Positions 3,950 through 11,341 of a stretch of DNA of 11,341 nt are shown piece by piece. Numbering within the stretch: position 1 is the stretch's first letter; each line of letters starts with the position of its first letter. Below the pieces are notes generated by a model. That model saw nothing but the letters and a program-made list of their open reading frames with translations. It ran no database searches and was not told where the DNA came from. The DNA comes from Bdellovibrio sp. (GTDB lineage Bacteria > Bdellovibrionota > Bdellovibrionia > Bdellovibrionales > Bdellovibrionaceae). The DNA lies in assembly GCA_003176075.1 (NCBI GenBank), contig PSRN01000291.1, forward strand, positions 1 through 11,341. Reading direction: 5' to 3'. Position numbers and translations under genes: made by a program.

Positions 3950-6520
3950 ATGGTCACTCAGGTTCGCTATCTTGGTCTCGCGGCCCTTGTCGTCATGGCA
4001 CCGCACGGCGTATACGGGGACAACGGAAATCAAGAACAGATTGCTTGCGTTGAGAAAATTGCTCCCGAGGAATCGCTGACTTTGAAATGTTTCTTTGACG
4101 CCATGAAGTTTCCGATTGACCGCACGGTCAACAGGGCCCTTGGGCTTTCGTTCTTCGAACCCAGCGAGGCATGCCTTGAGCTTGTCTACCTGGCCACCGC
4201 CAACTCAGAAAACCTTCAAGCGACGGCGGATTTTTTTGGCGTCACTAATTTCGCAGAGATTTTGGGTCGAGGAAACGTTCAAGCGGCAATCTCGGGCGCT
4301 TTCGCCACCGGGGGAATTTTGATCTACCGCCGGTTTCGTGAACGAATGGAACAAACGAGGACAGTTCTTGAGCAGGGAATCAAGGCAAGCGCCGCCGCCG
4401 CCCATGAGAATTGGCAACGAAAAAAATTCGATCCGGAATTTGATGGTAACCAGCCGAAGCCGCCGGAACCGGGTGAGACCAGTTCCCCTGGGATGGACAG
4501 GCTAAAGAACAATGGACTGAAATTTGATAAGGCCATAACGGATTTCGAAGCCGCGCGAGCGAGAGACCCCAACGCTTCCATTCAATTCGTGACCAAGCCA
4601 GGGGACTGGGAAAAAGCAAAGACCGTAAACCCAAGAACTGATAAGGTCTTTAACGATGCCAAAGAAACAATGAAAACTCAAAAGAGCGCAATTAAAGTGT
4701 CCAAGGGTCTGGATAAAAAAAAGCACCCTGTTATTTATGTCGAGGACATCAACATCCGTTTTGAGCACCTGACGGAAGAGGGCCAGCTAGCCAATGTTGA
4801 AATCAGTGAGAGGGCGACGAACTTTAGCATTGAACATTGGAATTCCCCCATCCCTGATGGGCAGGGTGACTTCGTCAAAATTAGCGACGGCCGCGGCGGT
4901 TTTCGCCCGGTAACCGTGGGCGAAGTGATCACCGATCCGAGTTTGGCGAAGGCCAACGCCGGAGTACGTTTCTCGCGGATGTTGGTCGTCGCGGAATTGA
5001 ATGGCTTCTACAAAAAGGAATTCAGGGCGAATTTCCTGGCTTGGGCGAAGGAAAATCCGACGGAATTCGAAGGATTTTTGAAGGAGCACGGGGCCCGGGT
5101 CGGGGCCTTCACAAGCTCCGCCGCCCGAGGCGGCTCCGTCAGCAAGTCCGCGGTGGCCGGAAGGGAAGGTTTCTCGGCGCGATCCGTTGAGAAATTCGCG
5201 GCCGCAGAACCTCAAGCCTTTGAGCGGCTGGCGGAATTGCCCCAGGCGAAGGCCTATGCGGCCACAAAATACGCAAAGCTGAAAGGCCTGCTCGATCTCG
5301 AAGAACAAGGGAACCTCTATCTCCAAAAAGGCGATGGGCCGCACCTCTCGGAAGTCTTCAGGAAGGAATTGGAATACACTGAAATTTCTTTGGAGCCCTT
5401 CGGAAGAACAATGGCCGAATCGATTCGCAAGCTCGGTGACAGAAAGTACCGCAATGCAATTCGGGCGCTCGCCGATGAAAAGCGGGGGATTAAACCCCGG
5501 CGATGGAACCGGCGTATGAATTGGTTCTTCGGGCTTCTCAGCGTGGCGCAATTTGGCAGCGAACTCATTCGTAGTTTGGACAAGGGTACGAACTTGCGGA
5601 GCCTCTCCTTTGACGAAGGAATCAAGCACCTCAATGAAATTGGAATTCTCACCGGGATTGATGAAACTTGCCATTATAAAGTGAATATCGCGGGCTCTTG
5701 GCAAAAGACGAGCATTCCGGCCTGCGGTTGCAATTTGCAAAACCAAACAATTGATCTTTGCTCTTTCTTCGCCAATCAGGACCCCGAAAACATGGATTTG
5801 CGCGGATCGAAATGTTCGGCAAACGATATGACTCCTTTTACGAGCAGCAGCTTGCCGGTTTTGGAGCTGATCAAATCGCCGGAGACCTTCAACCTCGTTC
5901 AGCAAACCTGCAGCGACAGATCGGACCAAAAGGTCAACCTGTGTATCCAGTTGCGGAGCGCGAAGCAACAGGCCGTGCATTTTGCCCGTGAAGTGGTCGA
6001 AGATTTACCGGTGAATTTTCGTCCCGACGAAGCCTCAAACACCTGTTCGCTCGAACCCCAAGTCGGTGCCTCCGGCACCGCCGCAGATGTGGTCGCCGAC
6101 GTTGTTTTTCACTCGACGGATACCATGAAGGAGTATTTCACGGTGAGAATGAATGCTTCCACGGGGGAGCCTCTCGAGTTCAGGACTAATCACGACACGG
6201 CCTGTTCAAGACCGGATGCGAGGGCCATTGATCTTTTGTTTGACCACCGTGGGGCCATTTCAGAAATGAAGGTATTCGATTGTCAAAGCGGGGTGTACAA
6301 ATTCATTCCTTACGACCCTGAGTTCGCCAAAATGGACAGGGTTCCCGTGGAGTGTGAAAATGTACCCATCACTTATTGCAAAATGATCTTGGCGAGCGGC
6401 AAGAGCGGCTCAGGTATTCCGATCCGGCAGCGCTACTTTCAAACCCAGCTCTTGATGCAATCAGCTAACCACATTTTGAAAAATAAATGTCAACCCAAGA
6501 GTGGGGAAGCCGGAGGCTAG
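3950..6520 (+). CDS. Large exported cysteine-rich protein, unknown family (856 aa)
   Basis: The start is set by TTGGAGG five bases before ATG; a TTG four codons earlier lies inside that site. Residues 1-23 form a signal peptide (MVTQVRYLGLAALVVMAPHG), cut near VYG-DN. After an N-terminal region with three cysteines comes a short hydrophobic, Gly/Ala-rich segment (about 109-127) followed by an RRFRER basic stretch. Then come a Pro-rich linker (about 160-180), a long charged, mostly helical middle, and a second hydrophobic patch (WFFGLLSVAQFG, about 524-535) after the basic RRWNRR. The last 280 residues hold 13 cysteines in pairs such as CGC, pointing to a disulfide-bonded periplasmic or secreted domain. 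I recognise no enzyme motif. It is co-transcribed with the next gene, also exported and Cys-bearing, and divergent from an XRE regulator. It may be an envelope-associated or secreted effector, or a structural protein of a lineage-specific system; this is only inference. Confidence 0.85.
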   Translation: MVTQVRYLGLAALVVMAPHGVYGDNGNQEQIACVEKIAPEESLTLKCFFDAMKFPIDRTVNRALGLSFFEPSEACLELVYLATANSENLQATADFFGVTNFAEILGRGNVQAAISGAFATGGILIYRRFRERMEQTRTVLEQGIKASAAAAHENWQRKKFDPEFDGNQPKPPEPGETSSPGMDRLKNNGLKFDKAITDFEAARARDPNASIQFVTKPGDWEKAKTVNPRTDKVFNDAKETMKTQKSAIKVSKGLDKKKHPVIYVEDINIRFEHLTEEGQLANVEISERATNFSIEHWNSPIPDGQGDFVKISDGRGGFRPVTVGEVITDPSLAKANAGVRFSRMLVVAELNGFYKKEFRANFLAWAKENPTEFEGFLKEHGARVGAFTSSAARGGSVSKSAVAGREGFSARSVEKFAAAEPQAFERLAELPQAKAYAATKYAKLKGLLDLEEQGNLYLQKGDGPHLSEVFRKELEYTEISLEPFGRTMAESIRKLGDRKYRNAIRALADEKRGIKPRRWNRRMNWFFGLLSVAQFGSELIRSLDKGTNLRSLSFDEGIKHLNEIGILTGIDETCHYKVNIAGSWQKTSIPACGCNLQNQTIDLCSFFANQDPENMDLRGSKCSANDMTPFTSSSLPVLELIKSPETFNLVQQTCSDRSDQKVNLCIQLRSAKQQAVHFAREVVEDLPVNFRPDEASNTCSLEPQVGASGTAADVVADVVFHSTDTMKEYFTVRMNASTGEPLEFRTNHDTACSRPDARAIDLLFDHRGAISEMKVFDCQSGVYKFIPYDPEFAKMDRVPVECENVPITYCKMILASGKSGSGIPIRQRYFQTQLLMQSANHILKNKCQPKSGEAGG

Positions 6521-6539
6521 GGGCACTGGAGAATTGGCG

Positions 6540-8669
6540 GTGGCTCATCGTTTTTTCAGAGTCTTGATGCTCAGTTTATTTCTTCACGCGTCGTCGGATG
6601 CGGGGGCGACTTTCCAATGCAATGTTGAGCGTCCCGAGCGCATCAGGTTTGATTCCATGCCCATGTCCTATTCGCTGTCAGAAGAAACAGATCCACGCTT
6701 GTTTTTCATCGATGACTTGGACAAATTTTACAAATGTCTGGCGGATTCGAGGGTCGACAACTTCCTCCGGGAAAAGGCAAAGAAAAATCCCGTTCTCTAC
6801 CGGGGACGTCCCTTGGATCCGGAGATTCTGAAGACCCGCATTGAAACCCTATTTACGATCGCGGATTTCAGTCTCGATTACAAAAAGGAGACGTTTCCTT
6901 CTTGTGCCGGTCAGTCGAGCTTATTTAACGGTTTCCATTTGATGCCAGCTTATTTCGGCAGGGATGATCGCTCAGGGCTTTATCGAAAGATCATCGAGCA
7001 GGCTTGGGGGGCGGAGATGGCCCTCCGCCGGTTCTCCTCCTGCGGCACCCAATCCTGTGAACTCGCTGCCATCCTGGAGCTGCGTCAGGCGCGGCTTTCT
7101 CTCGCGACCATCGAGCTTCCACGGTTGCTCGGCGGGTATCTTCGTTATCGCCGCCAGTACTCCGATCCCGCAAACTCCTCACGGACTGAACTTTATGAGA
7201 AATTTTGCCGTGATGAAGAGTGCCGACGGCTGATCCGGGAAACAGATTTGAGTCCCTATCTTGATGATGGCGCGGAGGCCGGTCGGGCCCGGCGGGAATC
7301 GATCGCGACTCTCGGGGGTTTGTTTGAAGATTTAAGGCCAGCGATCGAACAGGCCCGCTCAGTTCGTGTCTCCACCACCCTGTTCGGTGGTGAGTTCCTT
7401 GGCTATCGGGGTCTTCCTGGATTTCGCTGCGTCGTTGACAAGGAAAAGTATGAGTCCGTGGTTCACCAAGCCCTTGAAGGTTTTGTCAGCCTTCGAGATG
7501 AATTTCGCTTCGTCATCACGGGTTCAGGCATTCTGCCGCTCATGCTGCCAAGCACGCCTCTTTATCAGTATTTGAATATTGACCATTATGATGAAATCAA
7601 AAACGGCTTGGAAGAAATCCTCCGGAACGATTTTTTGTCTCCGTCCTATTTTTGCTCACTCACCCTTCCAGCCGAGCGAAATCTGTTTCGCTTGGATTTT
7701 GAGAAAATGTTGGATGAATCAATTGCGATTTTGGACGACCGGATGATCCAACTCGTCGCCGATTTCACGGCAGGCGCCTCTTCAGGTGGAACGACTCGAC
7801 GGCTGCGGAGCGAATATGACATGTTTCAGCGAATGTGGAGCCTGAATTCCCGTGATTCAATGGAGGTCCTGCTTTTTCTAGCGTCCGGGGGCAAGCCGAC
7901 GGGCCTGCTCAGTCCCTCCGATCAATTGGCTATGCAAGAACTGACGACCAGCCACAAGATTCAGACGGACGCCGTGGTTGATCGAATTTGTCAGATGCAC
8001 AACTGGCGCCGCCAATCCACCACCCTGGAAGATAAGGTGGGTCGCGCCGTTGAGAGTGGCTTGATGGCCATTTTTGGCAGTTCGCTTTTGATGCAAAGGC
8101 CCACTGAGCTGTTTGAAAAGCCTCCCCACTTTTTGAGTGTGGCCGAGGATTTTGTTTTGAATACCAAGGCCGCGAAATTCCTTGCGACGCAATGGGGAAG
8201 ATTCCAGACCGCGGGTACGGTCGCGGGAGTGGCCCTGACCGCCGAGGTTGGATTTTCGCTTTTTAACGCCCACCGATCCGCGGAAGTCGAGGAGGAGGAT
8301 TTTTTGATCCATCTCATTCACTCGGTCGACGACGAGGGCTTGGACGAGGAGTCCGTGAGACGGTTGTATGCTCGCTTAGAGTCAGCCATGCAAAATTATT
8401 ACAGCGCCAAGGTCAGTTTCGCGGAAACGGCTCTGTTTGTGGCTGGAGGAGCGGCCGTGCCACTCGCGAGCGTTTTGGAAAAAGTCAATTTTTACGGAAT
8501 CGGTCTGCTGTTCAAAGCTGGATGTGGTTATGCCCAGATCTTCAGTGGCCTTGAACACCTCAATCGTCTTTTGAAGTCGAATTCCGCGATAAGAAACACC
8601 CAAGCTTTTCGGGAAGCCATTGGGGGGATCGCCACCCAGCTCGGCTGCCCAAACGCCCCGGCGCGGTAA
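6540..8669 (+). CDS. Large exported protein, unknown family (709 aa)
   Basis: The frame opens at GTG 6501, inside the previous gene, but the GTG at 6540 is preferred: GGAG lies eight bases before it and it gives a clean signal peptide (residues 1-23, hydrophobic VLMLSLFLHA, cut after DAGA). The mature protein is largely helical. Its N-terminal half has cysteines spaced like disulfide partners (CGTQSC near residue 168, CRDEEC near 223). The C-terminal third holds three hydrophobic, Gly/Ala-rich stretches (about 557-575, 628-645, 651-670) that could insert into a membrane, separated by an acidic stretch (EVEEEDFLIH, DDEGLDEE). It lies 19 bp after the 856-residue gene, in one operon, and shares that protein's style but not obvious sequence. 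No catalytic motif or named domain seen. The pair probably acts together in the envelope or outside the cell. Confidence 0.85.
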   Translation: MAHRFFRVLMLSLFLHASSDAGATFQCNVERPERIRFDSMPMSYSLSEETDPRLFFIDDLDKFYKCLADSRVDNFLREKAKKNPVLYRGRPLDPEILKTRIETLFTIADFSLDYKKETFPSCAGQSSLFNGFHLMPAYFGRDDRSGLYRKIIEQAWGAEMALRRFSSCGTQSCELAAILELRQARLSLATIELPRLLGGYLRYRRQYSDPANSSRTELYEKFCRDEECRRLIRETDLSPYLDDGAEAGRARRESIATLGGLFEDLRPAIEQARSVRVSTTLFGGEFLGYRGLPGFRCVVDKEKYESVVHQALEGFVSLRDEFRFVITGSGILPLMLPSTPLYQYLNIDHYDEIKNGLEEILRNDFLSPSYFCSLTLPAERNLFRLDFEKMLDESIAILDDRMIQLVADFTAGASSGGTTRRLRSEYDMFQRMWSLNSRDSMEVLLFLASGGKPTGLLSPSDQLAMQELTTSHKIQTDAVVDRICQMHNWRRQSTTLEDKVGRAVESGLMAIFGSSLLMQRPTELFEKPPHFLSVAEDFVLNTKAAKFLATQWGRFQTAGTVAGVALTAEVGFSLFNAHRSAEVEEEDFLIHLIHSVDDEGLDEESVRRLYARLESAMQNYYSAKVSFAETALFVAGGAAVPLASVLEKVNFYGIGLLFKAGCGYAQIFSGLEHLNRLLKSNSAIRNTQAFREAIGGIATQLGCPNAPAR

Positions 8670-8967
8670 ACAGCAATGGCAATTGGTTAAGGACGCCTTC
8701 TCTGTGAAAGCTCGCGGAGTCTCTTGTTTTTGCAAATTGAAGTCGGAATTTACCTCCGGCTCCGTAACGTCAAGCACACGGGGTTGAGCAGACGATTCAT
8801 CTTCATCCACGATGTTGTCCGTTGGTACAGGTTCTAACCCATGGCCGTGGGTCAACCCGGCAACGGGCGGCTTGACAACACTCCCGGCAAAAGCCCGCTT
8901 CGATGCAGGAACTCCGAATTTGATTCAGTAAGAGCGTGTCTAAGAAGTGGGGGGGCGGCAAAAGCAG
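8670..8967. other. Convergent intergenic region with structure and possible gene remnant
   Basis: There is no gene I can support between the two convergent operons. A stem GTCAA/TTGAC (8851-8855 with 8872-8876) encloses CCCG-GCAA-CGGG, a hairpin with a GNRA loop. On the minus strand the stop-free stretch from about 8924 to 8670 reads like protein (e.g. THGHGLEPVPTDNIVDEDES) but lacks an ATG and a ribosome binding site and runs into the end of the plus-strand gene. On the plus strand a 39-codon frame from 8813 (with NPWPWVNPATGGL) also looks protein-like. A decayed gene is possible. I see no convincing terminator for the plus operon; only a T-rich stretch near 8730. Confidence 0.35.
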
Positions 8968-8983
8968 TCATTGAACCGCCCCC
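8951..8983 (-). terminator. GC-rich hairpin at the end of the S10 peptidase gene
   Basis: GGGGGCGG (8951-8958) pairs perfectly with CCGCCCCC (8976-8983), loop 17 nt. The stop codon lies inside the loop. On the minus strand the downstream side is CACTTCTTAG, so the T-run is poor; it may act as a weak or Rho-aided terminator for the two convergent operons or stabilise the mRNA end. Confidence 0.45.
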
Positions 8984-10485
8984 GCCAAATACGCCGACAC
9001 CCCTTCAACCGCCGCCGACTGCCTGAGCACGAACTGACCGATATTGGCTTTGAGCTGTTGGAGTGCGTCCGGATTCAAATACATCATATGGCCGCCAAAA
9101 TAACGATCCTGTTGGATGCGGTCTTTCAGCAGGCTGGACATGGGCATCTGCCGAATCTCATAGGCCACGGTTTCCATCGGGCAGGCAAAATCAAAATATC
9201 CGCTGGCGATGTACACGCTGAATCTGGGATTCGAGCGCAGCGCATGTGAGACCGATGGCATCACATCCCAACCACCGCTCTCATCAGGCCAACTCGTGAT
9301 ATGGCCTAGCAGGTTGTACGGCGAGGGTGTCTGCACACCCAACTCCGTGCGCAGATAGTCATTGACGCCGGCGGCATAGGCCAAGGCTGGAGCCTCCCCG
9401 CTGGGATCGCCGGTGTTCTCAGCCACATTGAGTTCAGTGAAACGGCTATCGTAACGGCCCGTCGTCCGGCGCGAGTCGGCGAAAAACCCGTTATAGAAAA
9501 AATCATCGGTAATACGCAGATCACGCCCCAGCACTTCCGCTTTACTGGTGCCCAGGAACTCGGCCACTTCTTGCGCCAGATTCTCGCGGTCGGCGGCGCT
9601 CAGGACCCCGCCCAGCATCAGGCCGCCAAGCAAGCGTGTATCGGCAAATTTCTTCGCGACATTGTAAACCTCGTCCACCGTCAAACTCCCGTATTTGGCG
9701 TCGATTCGCTTGTGGTACCAGGCCGTGGCCGCGAAGCTCGGGAAATATGTGACGTAAGGAATCAGATTGTCTGATTTGCTGAAAAATGTCGTGCGGGACA
9801 GCGCCGGCGAGATCAGGATCAGCCCATCGACGCGAATGTTCATATTGGATTGCAGATAATCCGCCAACAGGCTGCCGCGAATGCCGCCATAGCTCTCACC
9901 CATCAGGAACTTGGGGGAAAGCCAACGTTTGTATTCAATGAGGTAGTTTCGCACAAACTCAGCCACGGCGGTGTAATCGTTGCGCACGCCGAAGAATGCA
10001 TCGTTCTTGGCTTTGCCTTCGGCATGACTGAAGCCAGTGGCCACAGGATCAATCATCACGATATCCGCGATGTCCAGCATGGAAAACTGGTTCGCAATCA
10101 GCGCCGGCGAAGACGGCGGGTGCAGACCGTCGGCACCCATGTCCACGCGCTTCGGCCCCAGCAGGCCGAGGTGGAGCCATACGGAAGACGAACCCGGCCC
10201 GCCGTTGAACGCGAAAATGACCGGCCGCTGCGCCGCCGGCCGCGCTTTGCTCTCGTAGGCCGTATAGAAGATGCAGGCCTTGGACTTCTGGTCCGCGGCG
10301 ACGACTTCCATGAATCCGGCGGTGGCCGTGTAGTCAACCGCATTTCCGCCGATCATGGCGGAGTGTTCAGTGACGACTTTGGCCTTTTGCGCGTTTGAGC
10401 AAGAGCCCTCTTTCAAATCAGCATGTGCTGAAACGCCAAGTGTCGCAAGGACAGTCAGCGGAACAGTAAGCAGAACATTCTTCAT
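8968..10485 (-). CDS. Serine carboxypeptidase, peptidase family S10
   Basis: Alpha/beta-hydrolase exopeptidase that removes C-terminal residues from peptides, best at acid pH in known members. The 505-residue product starts with a signal peptide (1-22, cut after SAHA), so it acts in the periplasm or outside. Visible landmarks: oxyanion motif FNGGPGSSSVW (93-103), nucleophile Ser198 in GESYGG, Asp432 in GYFDFACP and His466 in GGHMMY, spaced as in S10. IDPVATGFSHA (145-155) is the conserved D-P-x-G-x-G-S-like region, here with ATGFS in place of the usual GTGFS. All catalytic residues are present, so it should be active. AGGAGG lies nine bases before the ATG. It follows an M3-type peptidase gene by 58 bp, suggesting an operon for peptide breakdown. 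The gene looks richer in G+C than the small-gene cassette, which may reflect transfer or strong expression. Confidence 0.95.
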   Translation of the reverse strand: MKNVLLTVPLTVLATLGVSAHADLKEGSCSNAQKAKVVTEHSAMIGGNAVDYTATAGFMEVVAADQKSKACIFYTAYESKARPAAQRPVIFAFNGGPGSSSVWLHLGLLGPKRVDMGADGLHPPSSPALIANQFSMLDIADIVMIDPVATGFSHAEGKAKNDAFFGVRNDYTAVAEFVRNYLIEYKRWLSPKFLMGESYGGIRGSLLADYLQSNMNIRVDGLILISPALSRTTFFSKSDNLIPYVTYFPSFAATAWYHKRIDAKYGSLTVDEVYNVAKKFADTRLLGGLMLGGVLSAADRENLAQEVAEFLGTSKAEVLGRDLRITDDFFYNGFFADSRRTTGRYDSRFTELNVAENTGDPSGEAPALAYAAGVNDYLRTELGVQTPSPYNLLGHITSWPDESGGWDVMPSVSHALRSNPRFSVYIASGYFDFACPMETVAYEIRQMPMSSLLKDRIQQDRYFGGHMMYLNPDALQQLKANIGQFVLRQSAAVEGVSAYLAGAVQ

Positions 10486-10515
10486 TCGATACCCCCTCCT
10501 AAAAATTCAAGTTGA

Positions 10516-10530
10516 GTAGTGTTTTACTAC
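10516..10530 (-). other. Small hairpin between the two peptidase genes
   Basis: GTAGT/ACTAC with a 5-nt loop lies in the 58-bp gap, and a TTTTT run follows about ten bases later on the minus strand. This is too weak for a sure terminator; partial attenuation between the two genes is possible. Confidence 0.3.
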
Positions 10531-10543
10531 GCACCGACTTGGT

Positions 10544-11341
10544 TTACTTGCCGAGTCTTTTGGCCTCAGTTTGCTTTTGCAGCCACTGGGCGTACTCTTC
10601 GGCCATTTGCTCAAAGGACTTTCCGTTCATGTTATCGGTGATGACTTGTCCCCCGTGCTCCATGATGAGATTGACGTTCAAGTTAACAGGTTCGGCGGGA
10701 TGGGGCGTTCGGGCTTCGAGCTCCAAAGCCTCTTCCACATCCCGCCCGGCCGCCGAAATGGGATGGGTCAGCTCGCTGACGGCCGCGTCCGCAGAGAAAT
10801 TCTCTCCCGTCAAATTGGTCACGTACTCTAAAAAGGTCAGCGAATTCCCGGGCGCCCAATAGAACTTCGTCAGTTCCCTTCCCAGGCGCGGATTGTCGAC
10901 AATCGATCCGAATTTGCGCATGAAGAATCGACGGGTTTGATAGACCGCAAGCTCAGCCAGGATATACGAGTGATAATAGGCTGAAGTGTCCCGTTCCCAC
11001 GGATGGGGAATGGCCAAGGTTGGCATCGCTGAATCTCCGCCCAGGAGCCTATGTTCGGTTTCACGAACCACTTGCAGCACGCGTTCCGGTGTCAACTCGT
11101 TCTCCTTCAACTCGTAAATCGCCTTTTCCGCGAAGGGAACGACCATCCCCCGACGCAAACCGCGGGCACCGAATCGCAGGCTTTCCGTTTTCATTTCCCG
11201 CAAAAGTTCGACCGGGATGGGTTCACCCTTGGCGTTCCGGGCATAGCGATGGAGCCAGACCGGATCGCTGAGGAAGCTATCCAGAAACATCGACTGAATT
11301 TCAGCGGCGGCGATCGAGGTCGGAGCGAACTCCTGGGAAAA
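10544..11341 (-). CDS. M3-family metallopeptidase (thimet/oligoendopeptidase type), C-terminal part
   Basis: The frame is open to the window edge, so the 5' end is missing; 265 residues are seen. The first of these (FSQEFAPTSIAAAEIQSMFL) continue upstream of the first ATG at 11290, and match in pattern the part that follows the HExxH zinc motif in M3 peptidases, where a helix of this kind ends in a conserved M-x-E/D. Further along come HPWERDTSAYYHSYILAE, equal to the family's substrate-binding His/Tyr segment, and KFYWAPGNSLTFLEYVTNLTGENFSADA, equal to the C-terminal APG-S-…-FLG-R/E region. The HExxH itself should lie just outside. M3 enzymes are zinc endopeptidases that cut short peptides. 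The C-terminal tail of about 70 residues past the core is a little longer than usual. Whether it is exported cannot be seen. It is transcribed ahead of the S10 carboxypeptidase. Confidence 0.75.
   Translation of the reverse strand, partial: FSQEFAPTSIAAAEIQSMFLDSFLSDPVWLHRYARNAKGEPIPVELLREMKTESLRFGARGLRRGMVVPFAEKAIYELKENELTPERVLQVVRETEHRLLGGDSAMPTLAIPHPWERDTSAYYHSYILAELAVYQTRRFFMRKFGSIVDNPRLGRELTKFYWAPGNSLTFLEYVTNLTGENFSADAAVSELTHPISAAGRDVEEALELEARTPHPAEPVNLNVNLIMEHGGQVITDNMNGKSFEQMAEEYAQWLQKQTEAKRLGK

Noticed and set aside
4787..5980. 397-codon open frame on the minus strand
   Set aside because: It lies wholly inside the 856-residue exported-protein gene, antisense to it, has no ribosome binding site and its composition is that of an antisense frame.
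8382..8855. 157-codon minus-strand ORF
   Set aside because: Its last half is antisense to the 709-residue gene and it starts at a TTG without a ribosome binding site; only the part in the gap is mentioned as a possible remnant.
9850..10398. 182-codon plus-strand frame
   Set aside because: Antisense to the S10 peptidase whose catalytic motifs are intact; His/Arg-rich shadow.

Overview
The window looks like chromosomal DNA of a Gram-negative bacterium of medium G+C. Nearly every gene has a strong AGGAGG-type ribosome binding site, and several predicted products carry Sec-type signal peptides. Two large, cysteine-bearing exported proteins of no family I recognise, plus degradative peptidases, would suit a Bdellovibrio-like or other deep proteobacterial lineage. 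That is a guess from style; no taxonomic marker gene is present. I found no rRNA, tRNA, CRISPR array, transposase or integrase.

Region 1 (about 1-3090, all minus strand) is a cassette of small genes that reads as a stress or dormancy unit. In order of transcription it holds: a promoter and leader region with a 13-codon leader ORF (2743-3090); a divergent HPF/RaiA-like (S30AE) protein (2389-2742); two unknown small proteins (2134-2373 and 1727-2116); an intergenic stretch with tandem 11-bp repeats and a long inverted repeat (1469-1738); an exported small protein overlapping a small membrane protein (1145-1468, 882-1148); an Hsp20 chaperone (249-731); and two tiny overlapping ORFs (119-199, 36-122). 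The hsp20 ribosome binding site can fold into a fourU-like RNA thermometer hairpin (736-754), with a sigma-32-like promoter just upstream.

Region 2 (3091-3949) is a regulatory zone. A small XRE-type helix-turn-helix protein (3475-3702, minus) with its own terminator is divergent from the next operon. The 248 bp between them carry a candidate promoter for each side and a perfect dyad.

Region 3 (3950-8669, plus) is a two-gene operon for large exported proteins of 856 and 709 residues that I cannot assign. Both have signal peptides, many cysteines and a few short hydrophobic segments. Their pairing, the 19-bp gap and the divergent regulator make this the best candidate for an undescribed system.

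Region 4 (8670-11341) holds a 298-bp convergent gap with structured, possibly degenerate sequence. It is followed on the minus strand by a complete serine carboxypeptidase (S10) and, upstream of it, the C-terminal part of an M3-type metallopeptidase that runs off the window edge. These two look co-transcribed and suited to breaking down peptides in the cell envelope.
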